In this document: piece after piece, positions 1-11,746 of the stretch | Layout of the letters: the number at the start of each line of letters is the position of its first letter | Numbering within the stretch: position 1 is the first letter of the stretch | Source of the DNA: Spirodela intermedia | Taxonomy: Eukaryota > Streptophyta > Magnoliopsida > Alismatales > Araceae | Length of the DNA: 64,000 nt | NCBI GenBank assembly: GCA_902729315.2 | Contig: LR746276.1 | Coordinates: 5,272,669 to 5,336,668, forward strand | Direction: 5' to 3' | Made by a program: the position numbers and the translations under genes | The notes under the pieces: generated by a model | The model's database searches: none | Seen by the model: only the letters and a program-made list of their open reading frames with translations | Told to the model about the DNA's origin: nothing

Positions 1-1005
1 TGTTCAATCCTCGTAAATGTTTTGTTAAAAAAGAGACAAAAATTATGGTCAAATAATATTGAGTTATGTAGGTCTAATGTGATTTGATTTTTACATTGAA
101 ACTAAATTAGTGTTCAATCTAGGAAAGAGAACATTTTGTTAGGCCCAATATTGTGTCCAATTTTTGGATCAGTTATGTTCTTAAATGGGCCAAAGATCCA
201 CTAAGGGGATTGTTATAAAGACATTTAGGGACCGTAAATGTGGGACACTTTTAAAGAAGTCAGTTATGAGAGTTGGGGTCACTCTTAAACTTGTCTCTTG
301 ATCACATTCTAAGGTTTCCTTTGGGAACCCTCTCTCTCTCTACATATTTCCCTCTATTTTAGTCCTGATTTTTCCTCATGTTTCACACTATTATTATGAG
401 ATTATATCAACTTGATATCAAACTCATGAGGTCAAGAAACCACAACATAATGTATGAGAACTTGGAGAATGATGTCAAAGACTTGAAAAAGGAGCTCAAT
501 CTCGAAGTGATAGAGACAAAAATATTAAAGATCACATCACTAGATAACATAGTGAGAAAGATTATGATGTAGTAACATAACTCATATATCAAAAGGACGA
601 TAGCTCGAGTTCATCCCAAGGAACTAGTTATGAGCTATTAAAATAAGTGAGACAAATACTACATCACAAAGTGAAGTGAGGGTTACATGTTTTTGATCGC
701 AAACTAAAAATAATCAAAGCGTGATTGAACCATAAGAGACCATGATCTATGTATCTAAAAAGTACTCAATCACATGAAGCATGAGAGGGTGCCGATTGAA
801 AATATCTATTTTTGGTGGAATAAATATTAACAAATAAGTAATCAATGTTAAATTTTACTTTGAGATTTAGAGAATAAAATATAAGGATCAACTAAAAGTA
901 ATTATATCTGACTTGGATGATGAAGTTTTTGTGTGGTTCAAATGAATAGATATTTAGAAGCCATTAAAATACTATTTGTGGAACTACTTTGGATTGTAAT
1001 TAGTA

Positions 1006-1275
1006 GGTACACTATGGGAACAATTTTTAGATATGAAGCAGCAATAAGCTATGACCAATTATAAAAGGAAATTTGAGTTATTATCCAACATAATTAAGGG
1101 AATCTTTGAAGAGGTAATGAAAAGTATTTTTGTTAAAGGCTTAAAATTGAAGATACAAGTTGAAGCAACATTATTCAAATCTAGAAAATTTAACAACATT
1201 ATGAGCATTATTCAAGTCTTTGAGAAAAATAATATCATTTTAAACTTCATGGCAAAATCAGGAGACTTAAGGTGA
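1006..1275 (+). pseudogene. Ty3/gypsy gag fragment (capsid region)
   Basis: The frame reads GTLWEQFLDMKQQ, an in-frame stop, then TNYKRKFELLS and a stretch ending in EEVMKSIFVKGLK. This matches the plant retrotransposon gag consensus, in which a tryptophan-containing 'LW.QF..LKQ' block precedes 'Y...FE.LS' and then 'F..GLK..I'. The frame stays open after the internal stop to 1275. Only the central capsid part is present, and the stop plus the isolated context make it a pseudogene. Confidence 0.75.
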
Positions 1276-1418
1276 TGAAGACTAACTTGCATAGTCATGC
1301 TAGTCTAATAGACGCAAATAAAGAACTAAAATATTAAGAGAATTTTACAAATAAAGTTAGGATTTAGAGCATAAAATATTGAGACATCAAGAGAAATAAA
1401 AATTGATCAAAGAATGAC

Positions 1419-3328
1419 TGATAAGTCTTCATTATTATGAGTTAATAATTAATTAATAATATATTTTTAGTTGTAACTTATGATAAATAGACTTATGTTT
1501 ATGTTAAATTGTGAACAATAGTTTTTAGTTAGTTAATGTGATTTTTTAGTTAATTATGTGATTTTATGTAAATTTATATAATTTTTATAATCTTATTTTT
1601 AGGATAAATAAAGAGAAATAAAATAAAAAGATAGAAAAAGGAGGACTCGTTGGTCAGCCGAGCTCACAAACAAGTCAAAAGCACAGTCAAGTAGAGCTGC
1701 GAACAAGGGCTTGAGTGCTTAAGGACGGACCGATTAGGAATGTGTGTATCATTCCCCTTCCACATCACTAGTGCCTAGTTAAGCATGGGGCAAAAAGTAG
1801 TCATACACATATAAGAAAATGACATATTAATTACCAAATCTCATATTATTATATATTCATCTCAAAATTTGACATATAACCTATGTGAGATTAAACTGGT
1901 AGTCACAACCTCCCGAAATATATTAATAATTTTGATACCTAAAATACCTCTTATTTATTAAAAGGAGATACCCTTATGACATCGCTTTATAAGAGTATTC
2001 ATGTACTTATTTCATTCTCTCTTATGCAAATAGATGAACGACAAGGATTTGAAACCTACTAGAACTAAAACTCATATTTTTATCTGATCAAATTATGATT
2101 TTACTATAGATTTTTAGTAAATAATTAAGCTATCATAATTACTCAATCATTAGTAAAAATCTCATCAATACGATTTACAAAACATCGTTACTAAAATTGT
2201 TGAATGATTCTAGATAAAAGAATCATAAATTTATCAAGTAAATCATCTACGATTGATCAACGAACAAACTTCCGTCAAAAAGAGCATAAACTATCAAGAG
2301 ACGAGTCACCACCTCCTAAGAGCATATTAGATGCGATGAAGAAACATCTCTTGCTACGTGGACCTGAGGATGAAGCCCCCAAAGACGCACCCCACCTCCA
2401 TCTAACTCATCTTCGTCAAGTGACAACTGCTGAAGAGCCACAAAGTCATCATTTCTATACTTTGCTGGGTGATAGCTGCTAGAGATGATTTGACGACCCA
2501 CTTCATTAATTTCTGAACTTCACAAGAAGATCTAGATATCGTTCATGTCATCCTTGTCTAATGACAATTATTGAGGCCCTGAGTATTATATGATAATCCT
2601 TCTAAATGTTCATGATTCTGACACATCACCGATGCATCGCTCCTACGACATTAGAACTCTATTTTACTATTTGTAATTAGTTTAACTTTCACCATTATTT
2701 TCTAGACTTTGAAAGAAGATCCAATGAATGTCCAAGTCGTCAATGTCTAAGGAAAGCCCTCGAGGCTGTGCACATCTCATGATAACCATCCCGAACATAA
2801 TTTTGGTGATCACTATCATGAGTCTGGAACTCTACTTTTCCTATTTTAAACTTACTTTTACTTAATTTAATAATATTTTATGTGATTTCAAGTTTCAAAA
2901 TTATTATTTATTAGTTTACAATTCTTGTCGTTTTTACATAACTTGACCTATTAACTTATTTATAATTACTTAGGTAAGAATTGTCAGATTGAACTTTATT
3001 TTCACTCAATTTGTGTTCGTTGAATGTTGACGTCATCCTAACATCTGCACCCTTATTTTTCTTTTTCGTAAATTTTTTAAAATATATTTAATTCATCATT
3101 TAGTCTAAAAATTATAACAAATTATATTTTTTTAAGAAAATTTTGAAATATTATCCAATATTATCTTATGTCCCCATGATTGACCTAAAAATTTCTCACT
3201 ATTTTTGAAACATTTTATCAAATTATAATTAATTTATTTTTTTCTAAAAAAATAAAATCTAAAAATTAGTATTTCTAGTTTTATAAATTTCAAATTTACA
3301 TAATTTATAAAATGACTAAGTCACGTCA
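1419..3328 (+). mobile_element. Solo LTR copy A, target duplication ATGAC
   Basis: The segment begins TGATAAGTCTTCATTA and ends GACTAAGTCACGTCA, giving TG...CA ends. It is flanked by an identical 5-bp direct repeat, ATGAC, at 1414-1418 and 3329-3333. Its reverse complement aligns along its whole length with 4050-5776, and a shorter relative lies at 40529-41690. No internal retrotransposon domain lies between the ends, so this is a solo LTR left by LTR-LTR recombination. Length is about 1.9 kb, large for an LTR. Orientation is assigned arbitrarily, since the U3/R/U5 parts were not resolved. It sits inside the older gypsy remnant. Confidence 0.8.
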
Positions 3329-3542
3329 ATGACCAACAATAAACATCATTTACCTTGAATAAGTTATAATTACAAGAGATGGAAGTTGATGGTTTTCATT
3401 TTTAGAGCAACTAGAAGTTTCAATGAGTCATATATGTAAGAAGGGAGATATTTATGATTTATGATGACGACTAAAATCTAACATTAAAATATTTTTTAAA
3501 TATGTAATGTAAATTTTTATTGAATAATTAGAGTCAAAAGAG

Positions 3543-3960
3543 ATGATTTTTAACAAAGAATTGACTATGTTACTTGATTATGGAGCAACACACAATTTTA
3601 TATCACAAGAATTGATAGAAATATTAAACATGTCATTAAATACTACCACAATTTATGATGTCATCATAGGCAATGGTATAATTGTGAGCAATTATAGTAT
3701 CTACCAAGGGGTGGTCATCAAAATACAGTGGTTAAAAGTGACAAAAGATTATTTATCCTTACACTCATGAAACATTAATGTTATTTTAGGAATTCAATAA
3801 ATCTAAACTTTAAACACTATACTGGTTGACTATAAATATATCAACATTAGACTTTATGTGGACAACACAACTGTAATCATTAGAGGTAACCTACACTAGT
3901 GTAAGTTAGGTGTATCACCAAAATACATCTTTTTGTGATTTTTAAAAGGGATATAAAGTA
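3543..3960 (+). pseudogene. Ty3/gypsy retropepsin-like protease fragment
   Basis: The frame contains LLDYGATHNFISQELIE, matching the plant retrotransposon protease active-site region, normally D-S-G-A-T-H-N-F-I-S. The serine after the catalytic Asp is replaced by tyrosine. Downstream, after the stop at 3770, further pieces such as TTVIIRGN resemble the linker before reverse transcriptase but contain stops and frame changes. The fragment cannot encode a working polyprotein. Confidence 0.7.
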
Positions 3961-4049
3961 TTAGTGAAGTGGTGTCAAGTAATTAGTAAAGGCTCAAAGA
4001 AGACAAATAGATCTAATCTAGTCATTGAGTAACAAGTATCCATGAGGTC

Positions 4050-5776
4050 TGACGTGACTTAGTCGTTGTATAGTATATCACGCAAATTTAAAATTTATAA
4101 AACTAGAAAATACGAATTTTCAGATATTTAGAAGTATTTTTGAATAAATATATCAATTATAATTCAATAAAACTTCCACATATAGTGATAATTTTTTAGA
4201 TCGATCACAAAGATGTAATATAATATCATATAATTATTCAGATTTTTTTTAAAGAATACTATTTTCTATAAATTTTATACTATAAAATGAAAATAAAATA
4301 TATTTAAAATTCACAAAAAAGGAAAATAAAGGTGCAGACGTCATAATGACGTCATCGCTCAGCGAACACAGAAATAGAGTTCTGCCCAACAATTCTTACA
4401 TAAGCAATTACAAACAATTTAATTGATCAAATTAAGATGTGTAAAAGCCAAAAGAATCGTAATTGAATAAAATATATCTTGGTAAATTTAAATCATACAA
4501 AATATCATTAAATGAAGCGGAAAGTAAGTTGAAAGTAGGAAAATAGAGTTCCGCTATCGTAGCGGCGATGCATCGGCAATACATTAGAATCTTGAGCATT
4601 TAGGAGGATCGTCATGTAATGTCCATGGCCTCGAAGGCTCTCCTTGGACAAGGACGACGTGGGCAATCTCTAGATCTCCTTGCGGAGTCTAGAGATCAAT
4701 GAAATGAGTCGTTGAATCGTCTTCGACGGCTGTCACCCGATAGAGCGAAAAAATGGCGACTTTGCGGCTCTTTGGCAACTGTCACCTGATGGAGAGGAGT
4801 TGGATGGAGGTAAGGCACGTGTCAGAGAGCTTCATCCTCAGGTCTGCACAACAAAATGCTCTTCATTGTATCTGATACGCTCTTAGGAGGTGGCGACTCG
4901 TCTCTTAGTAAATCATCCTCTTCTCGATGACGGCTTGTTTGTCGATCAATCGGAGATGCTTTATTCGATGGATTCGCGATCCTTTTATTGTGAATCGTTC
5001 AATAATTTTAATAATAATGCTCGACAAATCGCATTGACTAGATTTTTGCCGATGATCTAGCGATTTTGATGGCTTAATCTTTCACTGGTAATTTGCAAGA
5101 AAGTCGCGATAATCAGATAAAAAATATGAGTTTTAGCTCTACGAAGATTCAAACCCATGTCGGTTGCCCGCCTGCATGAGAGAGATTGACATAAGTATAA
5201 TGCCCTTATCAAATGACGTTATCATGGTATATCTCTATTATAAATAAGAGATCTTTTAGGTATTAAAATCATCAAACCTTTTCTAAGGAAGTTGTGATGC
5301 GGGTTTAGTCTCACATCACTTATGTGTCAAAGTTTCGGACAAATATATAATAATATTATATTTACAAGTCTCTTTCTCCTGCATGTACGACCATTCTTTG
5401 CCCCACAGCCGACTGGCCACTGGTGACGTGGAAGGAGAGTGGCGCACACATGCCCCTTTCAGTCCTAGTCGCTCGAGCCCCTACTCGTGGCTCCTCCCCG
5501 ACTATGCTTCCGACCTGTTGCAGGCCCGGCTGGCTAGCGAGTCCCCCCCATTTTGTTATATTTTTATTTTTATTTCTTTTTCTTCATTTATCTCAAAAGT
5601 AAGATTGTAAAAATTATATAAATTCGTATAAAATCACATGATTACCCAAAAAATCACATTAATCAACTGAAAACTACTTTTCACACTTTAACACAAATAT
5701 AAGTCTATTTATCATGAATTAAGGCTAAAACTATACTATTTACTAATTATTAACTCATGATAATGAAGACTTATCA
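4050..5776 (-). mobile_element. Solo LTR copy B, inverted relative to copy A, target duplication AGGTC
   Basis: The segment starts TGACGTGACTTAGTC and ends GACTTATCA, the reverse complement of the two ends of copy A. It is flanked by AGGTC at 4045-4049 and 5777-5781. Homology with copy A runs end to end but is heavily diverged and includes length differences, for example a GC-rich block at about 5400-5545 whose counterpart in copy A is near 1640-1790. The separate, different target duplications show two independent insertions rather than the two LTRs of one element. Confidence 0.8.
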
Positions 5777-7608
5777 AGGTCTCTAAAGGTTTTCACCCTA
5801 TGTAAGGGATTACCCCTAATTCAAGAGATTGACCTCCACAAACATGTGCCCCTATCACTACCTTACATTCAAAAAAATGAAATCAAAAAGCTTCAAGAAA
5901 ATATTTGTTAATCATAAATTTAGTTATCTGCAAGTTCTTATGTCAAAACCACTCTATTAGAAAATATGTAGTTTTAGCCTTCCTACACGCACTAGATTCT
6001 GATGAAGAAGAAATATTGTTGGAGACAATCTAGTAAAATAAAAAAACCTGTTAGAAAATATGAAGTTTGTAATTATTGGACATGTAAATTTTCTTTTGTG
6101 GTAGGTTGGCCCAAATTAGATGTACTCATCTCTCTTTATTGTGCAACTATGGTATGGGCTTGACCACCACCCCTAAATTATATGTCTTTATCTCCATTCT
6201 TGATGTTGAGGTGTAACAAATCTTTTATAGTATGTCTTGATTTCTTACAATACATTCATTCTAAGGTGTCTCTATAGCCCTGGCTTGAGTTCTTTGTTGG
6301 TCCAAAAATATCATGTGCATCCTTGCTTTTATTGATATTTAAATCTAGATTCTCACTACTTACAATTGCAAATATTTTGTGAGTTAAGCATCAAGTTTTT
6401 ACTATTTTCATCTCCCCAAGTTAAGGATATCAATTCATTTAAGAAGGTTAATCTATCTCTATCAATAATTTAGATTTTAACTTGATCAAATTCAAAGTCT
6501 AGCTCGAATATGTATTCATAGGATCTATCCTTTTTGATCTTCTCACTTTATAAGGTTGCGTGAATTGAATCTCTCATATTAGTAAATTTTTTATTGATCA
6601 AATTCTTGTCAAAATGTTTGCACTTTATTATATATTCTAATTTTCTTTCTTGTCTCAAGTTGTGATATTAGTGAATAAATCTAATGCAAATTGGTTGCTG
6701 TAAGATAAACTCTTAGATTTACAACCATGGCTTGAGCTATAAGTATATTCTAAGATAAACTCATGATGATCTACAACCATGCTATGATTTGTAAATCTCT
6801 TAGATTTCAATTTTTAAATTTTAAATCTCAAATGTTAGGTTGTCTTAAGTACAACTCTAACTTTTTGAAAACACCCACAAGAATTTCAACCATCTAGGTA
6901 ATATCCATGAATATCACTTTGATTAGACCTTATGATTCGACATTTGTCCCAAATTCAAAATGCATCAGACATTTTGATTGTTTGAACATAGATGAATTAG
7001 AAAGTAACAAATAAACCAATTAATAGAGATAAATATTCAGTATACACATCCTACACAAAATAATTAATGGAAACCAATCAAAAGAAAATGTAGTTATGGA
7101 CATAATTCAAAATTTTATATCAATAGACTCAATGACATGATTCTTACGCAAATTGTGAATTAAGTCATGTCAAAAAATTCACAAATCAACTATTCTTGGA
7201 ATCAAAAAAATAATTGTTACTAAAAAATGACCAATGACCATAAGGAGAAGGTAAGTGGGTCACCAGAAATGTCACATTTTGAGCTCTAATATCATGTCAA
7301 TTATTGCTAATCACATGGCGTCCTACCATGCAACCTAATTTCTTCATTGTGTCATCTCCAATAGCTTCAAAAGAGAGAAAGGGAGATATCTAAGGAACCA
7401 TTTTTCCTATAAATATTATTTTTATCTTTTTATCTCCCATCATGGATCAAGGGTCCCCATTTTTCTGACTCTTATACAACTTAAAGACTACCCTCATTAA
7501 TCTTTTGTAAATTAGTTAAGCAACAATGTCCTCCCCGTGCGACACCAAATCAACAACACAACCAAGACTCACCCTTATAAAGACAACGCGACATGTTGAC
7601 AATGAGCT
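5777..7608 (-). other. AT-rich sequence with a possible minus-strand retroelement edge
   Basis: No gene is recognised here. At 7281-7294 the minus strand reads TGATATTAGAGCTC, similar to the TGGTATCAGAGC primer-binding site of plant LTR elements, and the bases just before it on that strand end in CA. This suggests the internal edge of a minus-strand LTR whose LTR would lie to the right, about 7295-7600. Short local duplications occur at 5950-6065. No coding domain could be read, so the assignment is weak. Confidence 0.25.
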
Positions 7609-7704
7609 CCTCAAATGATGTGCAGCGGATTCAGAGGAAATAAAAGAATCACATTTTTTAGTCCTTGAAGATTTACAGTACAATTTTCTCTATGACTCCT
7701 GCAC

Positions 7705-7705
7705 A

Positions 7706-7737
<32 letters not shown>

Positions 7738-7971
7738 CCTCTCTCTCTCCCTCTCTCTCTCTCTCTCCCTCCTCCCAGACCCAATTTCCCAAGTCTTCTC
7801 CAAGAACAAGGCATTGTCAAGGATAGATGCATCATCTCATATATTTCTCGTAAGCTGCATAAAAGGAAAAATTCTGAAGGGCAGCTACGGCTGGCCTCCT
7901 TCACCCAGACTCCGCAGGTTACATTAGAAAAAAAATAAAAAAAAAGAAAAGATGAGAAGAAAAAAACAGCC

Positions 7972-8004
<33 letters not shown>
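7705..8004. repeat. Complementary CT and GA microsatellites in the WRKY 3' region
   Basis: A CT tract with a few interruptions fills about 7709-7770 and a GA tract fills about 7978-8003. Both lie just downstream of the WRKY stop codon at 8107, so they probably fall in its 3' untranslated region, where they could pair with each other as one hairpin with a loop of about 200 nt. Long Leu/Ser-rich or Arg/Glu-rich frames across them are repeat artefacts. Confidence 0.75.
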
Positions 8005-8010
<6 letters not shown>

Positions 8011-8106
8011 GATGTTAGGGGCTGGTAGGCAGTTCTTCCAACTCCTGCCATCCCAACAAGGACCAAAAGCCCAAAGAGAGGAACGCCATGGGGATCTTCA
8101 ATTGGT

Positions 8107-11100
8107 TCATCCTTGGGTGTCCCTAAGCCAACCTCCCTCCAACGGCGCTGCTCCACCACCAAATGGACCACCAGTGGCAGCAGCAGCATCTTCACGCTGT
8201 CGGTAGGCACCAGGCCAGCCATTCCCATGCTGGAGAGCCCACAGCGTCGGCTGGCCAACAATGGGGAACCCCGCTGGAGCAAATGAGCCCAGCGGTGGCA
8301 GCGACGGGCCATCAAAGCTCGGCAGGCCATCATGGGCCACCAGACCAGGCATCGGCCTCCTGTGGACTGGTGGTGGGGCAGCACCACCACCGCCTGATGG
8401 TCCAGTGCCAGTGTGGCTGTTGCTCCTCGCTACCGGGACGTCATGGTTGTGCTTCCCCTCATAGGTGGTGATCACAGACTTCAGGTCATGGGAAGCCCTC
8501 TCCACATGCTTTCGGACAGTGCAGCCTGGGTTAGTGCACTTGTAGTAGCTCCTGCATCACACCAAACACCCACCTCCCTTCCCTGAGTAAGTGATCTTCT
8601 CAAAGCCAAAGCTCCTGGTGAGATAGTGAGTCCTTCGGACCAAGAAAAATAAAATCGGAGAAGAAAATAAAATCAAGAGGCAATTCAGATGATGGGGTCG
8701 ATGACCCACAGACAGTCTTGGAACGATTTGATTTTTTTTTTCAAAGAGACCCCAGGCAGTAAAATATTGAGCAAACTAGTCACAAAGATGCAACAACGAT
8801 ATTTTATATGCCATATAGTTTCAATTCTGGTTAAGAAAATTTCAACTTAACACTTAGTTAATCTGATGATCACAACCTAATTCATCTGGGTCCATTTTTC
8901 TTGTAGACAAGGACACAAAAGAAATCTGAAATGAACTTTTTTTTATATATAAAAAAGTAGTAAAAAAGTGAATATCCAAGAGTTACCTAGGATTTGGATT
9001 TCCTTTGACGACCTTCTGCCCATACTTCCGCCAGCGATACCCGTCATCAAGGATGTCGACCTCGCTGGTCGTCTGAACCACGACCCTTGGCTCCCGAACT
9101 GCCCTAGAAGATGCTCCCGCCTCCATTGAAGACACATCCAGTTTCCTGCACCAATGAGACCCGATTGAGCATCAACCCAAACCCGAATCTACCAGAGGAA
9201 AACACGGTGGCCGCAGACAACCCAGAGCTTACCTTCTCTTAGACTCCAGCTCATCTTCCTCGACTCCACCTACCCTATCGTCATCTTCCTCCTCGTTAGA
9301 CAGGTTGGATGGGAGATCCGAACCTCCAGCTGACTCAAAGAGTAGCCCCTCCGGCCCCTGCCCGTGTTCTGCATTATCCAATTCAGCAGCAAGATCATCA
9401 GTTCTTTGATCCAGGATGACATTCCCACAGTTTACATCCTTGGGCTAATGAGAGCTCACCTTCAGAAACAGGCGGTGGGGCACGAGCTTCAGGCCCATCT
9501 GCTAACCCCTCACCAAAAGGGTGGAGGCTGGGGACAGCACCTGACCGGCGGCCCTGGGCAGTGGGTTTGGGGTGGTTGTGAGTCCCCTTGTAGGTTATCT
9601 CGGTGGTGACACCCTCCAGGGAGCGCTCCACCTTCTTCTTCACCTGGCAATTAGGGTGGGTGCACTTGTAGTAGCTCCGAGGGTACTCACTCCCCTTCAC
9701 CTGCTTCTGGCCGTACTTCCTCCAATTATAGCCATCCTCAGACTGCACACTGGCGGCCACAAGTGGGGACTCTCCCCTGTTCTCTGCTTCTCCATCCTGC
9801 TGGAAGTCAACTGGCTCATCGCCCATCAGAGAATCAGACAAGTCGCCTGCTGAGTCCTTTTGTTCAGATCGGAAGTGGAGCAGGTCTTGCGGGTGGGTGA
9901 TGCCGGCAGCATCTGCGCTTTCCAAGTTTGGGGAACCCGTTGGAACAGACAGCTTAGAACTCAGTTCTAAATGTTGGTGATCCATGGAGGAAGCTATCTG
10001 GTAAAGGAAAGTCAGCTTGAAACTCAGCACAAGAAGAAGAAACCTGTTCCTTTATTAAACACAACAAGAGCGATTATGAAAAGTAATTCGTGCATGCTTA
10101 ACAATTTCAGTATTGGTATCTAACTATTTGTCTAATCAGACCCCGGAAGTTGACCCATAAAAGTGAAACTAAATAGCCCATGAAGATGCAATCTTGTCTG
10201 TTCCTCCATCATCTTAGTGTCTATCACAGATGAACCCTCCAAATAGCAAGCTAGAATTCTACAAACTCCACAATTGCAGGAGAAAACTCAACCAGGATCT
10301 ACTAGCAGGGCAAGTAATCTCATAAAGCATTGATAGATCTTAAATCAGTCATAAAAAAAGATTAAGAGGTTAATCTCCTGTGCCTCCCACTATTACAGAA
10401 TGGATTCTTCAACGTTAGAATGGGAGGTCAGATGTCGTTCTTGAGCTAGTTTCGATTGAACCACATGTCAGACATGCACAAAAAGAAAAAATAAAACTTT
10501 AATCAAACCAGGAACAGAAGGTGAATTTTACACGGCCTATCAACTGCTATACATCAGACAAACGCTAGCTTAACTGAGTTTTGCTTCAGACTATGGAGAA
10601 CAAACAGCTAGTCTGCACTGATTAAATGACTTGAATCTAGACTTGTACCAAAATTTATCGAAGAAGAGGGGAAATATTCATTTTCTGACACAAAAAGCCC
10701 ACCATAAAACAAAGCCATGCAATCAAATACGGAACTTCTACGAGGAAATCTTACATTGTTCTTGGCATTTGAAATGTACGAGCTTAACTCCCCCAGAGGT
10801 TTGAACACAAATGACTCAGAAGCAACATCTGCAGCGGAACTATATCTACTTTTGTCAGTAGCAGCTAAGACAGAACTGCCACTGTTGTTACTAAGCTGCT
10901 CTAATGCAAATTTTCCTGTTGTAGGAGATGGTTGAGCCTGCAAAATAAGATAATGACATAAAATAAGCTAATATATTTGATGAAACACAGTGAACATGGG
11001 ATGGCCTAAAGGACATGACATTTCAAAAACCATTCATTCTTCTGAGTTTAATATTAGTTTAAATAAAAATTTCAAGATAAAAAAATTGCCATGCATGAGC

Positions 11101-11746
11101 CCTTCCAACATTGAGTGTTCTACAAATCTATATATGAGAGCTCTTGGGTGACGCATTTCACATGAATGTAAAATAATCACGACGAAATCAGAATCCATTT
11201 CGAAATTCTGGATCCACATTTTTTCTCTAAAATATGATTCAAAATCATCTTCCAACATTGACTGCAGTCCCTCAGCCTACATCTGCCTTTCAAAGGACAA
11301 ATGCGAGGATGCTAAATAGAAATGAGCCTCACCAGTGAATTGGAAACGAAAACCGGAGAATCCAAAAAAGAGGTCGGGCTGAGACCAGGAGGAATCGTCA
11401 GATAAGGGGATTGAACTTCCGAAGAGAAGGATGGCACGTCCCCTGATCTGATGCGATCTGTGTTGAGCTTCGGAGCATTGAACCCGGCCCTCACCGCCAT
11501 CCTCTCCGCAAGTCCTGCACGCGCCCCAAATCTTGGACCAGTCGGCGGCTTTACCTCGCTGAAAGGTTCACAGGGGGTGCTTCTCCCCCGAACCCCATCT
11601 TCCTCTCCCGCTTCTGGGAGCACCGTGGGAACCTTCTCTTCCGGCGGAGCACCCTCGCCAATGAAACTCGAGGAGATATCTTGGGTGTTGGAATTCATGG
11701 GTGCCCAATCCCCAGCCATAGGGAGTTTCTCTTCTGTCCCAGCCAT
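8107..11746 (-). CDS. Group I WRKY transcription factor (two WRKY domains, WRKY2-like)
   Basis: Nuclear DNA-binding protein expected to recognise W-boxes (TTGAC[C/T]). Exons, in transcript order: 11746-11333, 10937-10755, 9997-9460, 9368-9233, 9145-8987, 8551-8107; the phases join to 624 aa. Exon 1 ends in an SP-rich block ([16 protein letters not shown]) like the MAPK-target region of this family. The N-terminal WRKYGQK is near residue 291 and the C-terminal one near 462, each followed by a C-X4-C...HNH zinc finger. The intron inside the second domain falls at the conserved site after [23 protein letters not shown] and the PRVVVQTT lead-in point to the WRKY2/34 clade. The 91-nt intron 9459-9369 is needed to join frames. 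The last about 20 residues are doubtful: an adjacent frame carries an acidic PKDEPIED tail. The leader probably holds one small intron (about 12165-12093). Confidence 0.93.

Larger units (their letters stand above)
1..4049 (+). mobile_element. Decayed Ty3/gypsy retrotransposon remnant, interrupted by a solo LTR
   Basis: The order is an LTR-like leader (1 to about 410), a degenerate initiator-tRNA primer-binding site (about 412-425, TTGATATCAAACTC, compare the usual TTGGTATCAGAGC), a gag fragment (1006-1275) and a protease fragment (3543-3960), all on the plus strand and in the order of a Ty3/gypsy element. A solo LTR (1419-3328) sits between gag and protease. Stop codons and frameshifts are everywhere, so the element is dead. 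No reverse transcriptase or integrase was recognised; the remnant may continue or end beyond the second solo LTR at 4050. Seen: gag and protease similarity and order. Inferred: that they belong to one element. Confidence 0.7.

Noticed and set aside
2204-2482. 92-codon plus-strand frame.
   Set aside because: It lies inside solo LTR copy A, and the matching part of copy B has no equivalent conserved frame.
5125-5160. tRNA-like GATTCAAACCCATG segment.
   Set aside because: It recurs in all three LTR copies and no cloverleaf partner sequences are present.
7611-8390. 259-codon minus-strand frame after the WRKY stop.
   Set aside because: Most of it is CT-repeat-derived Leu/Ser/Arg sequence; only its first part (the PKDEPIED segment) is kept as a possible shifted WRKY tail.
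9398-9459. Apparent frameshift in the WRKY gene after the first WRKY domain.
   Set aside because: A 91-nt GT-AG intron (9459-9369) restores the frame exactly, so no frameshift is needed.
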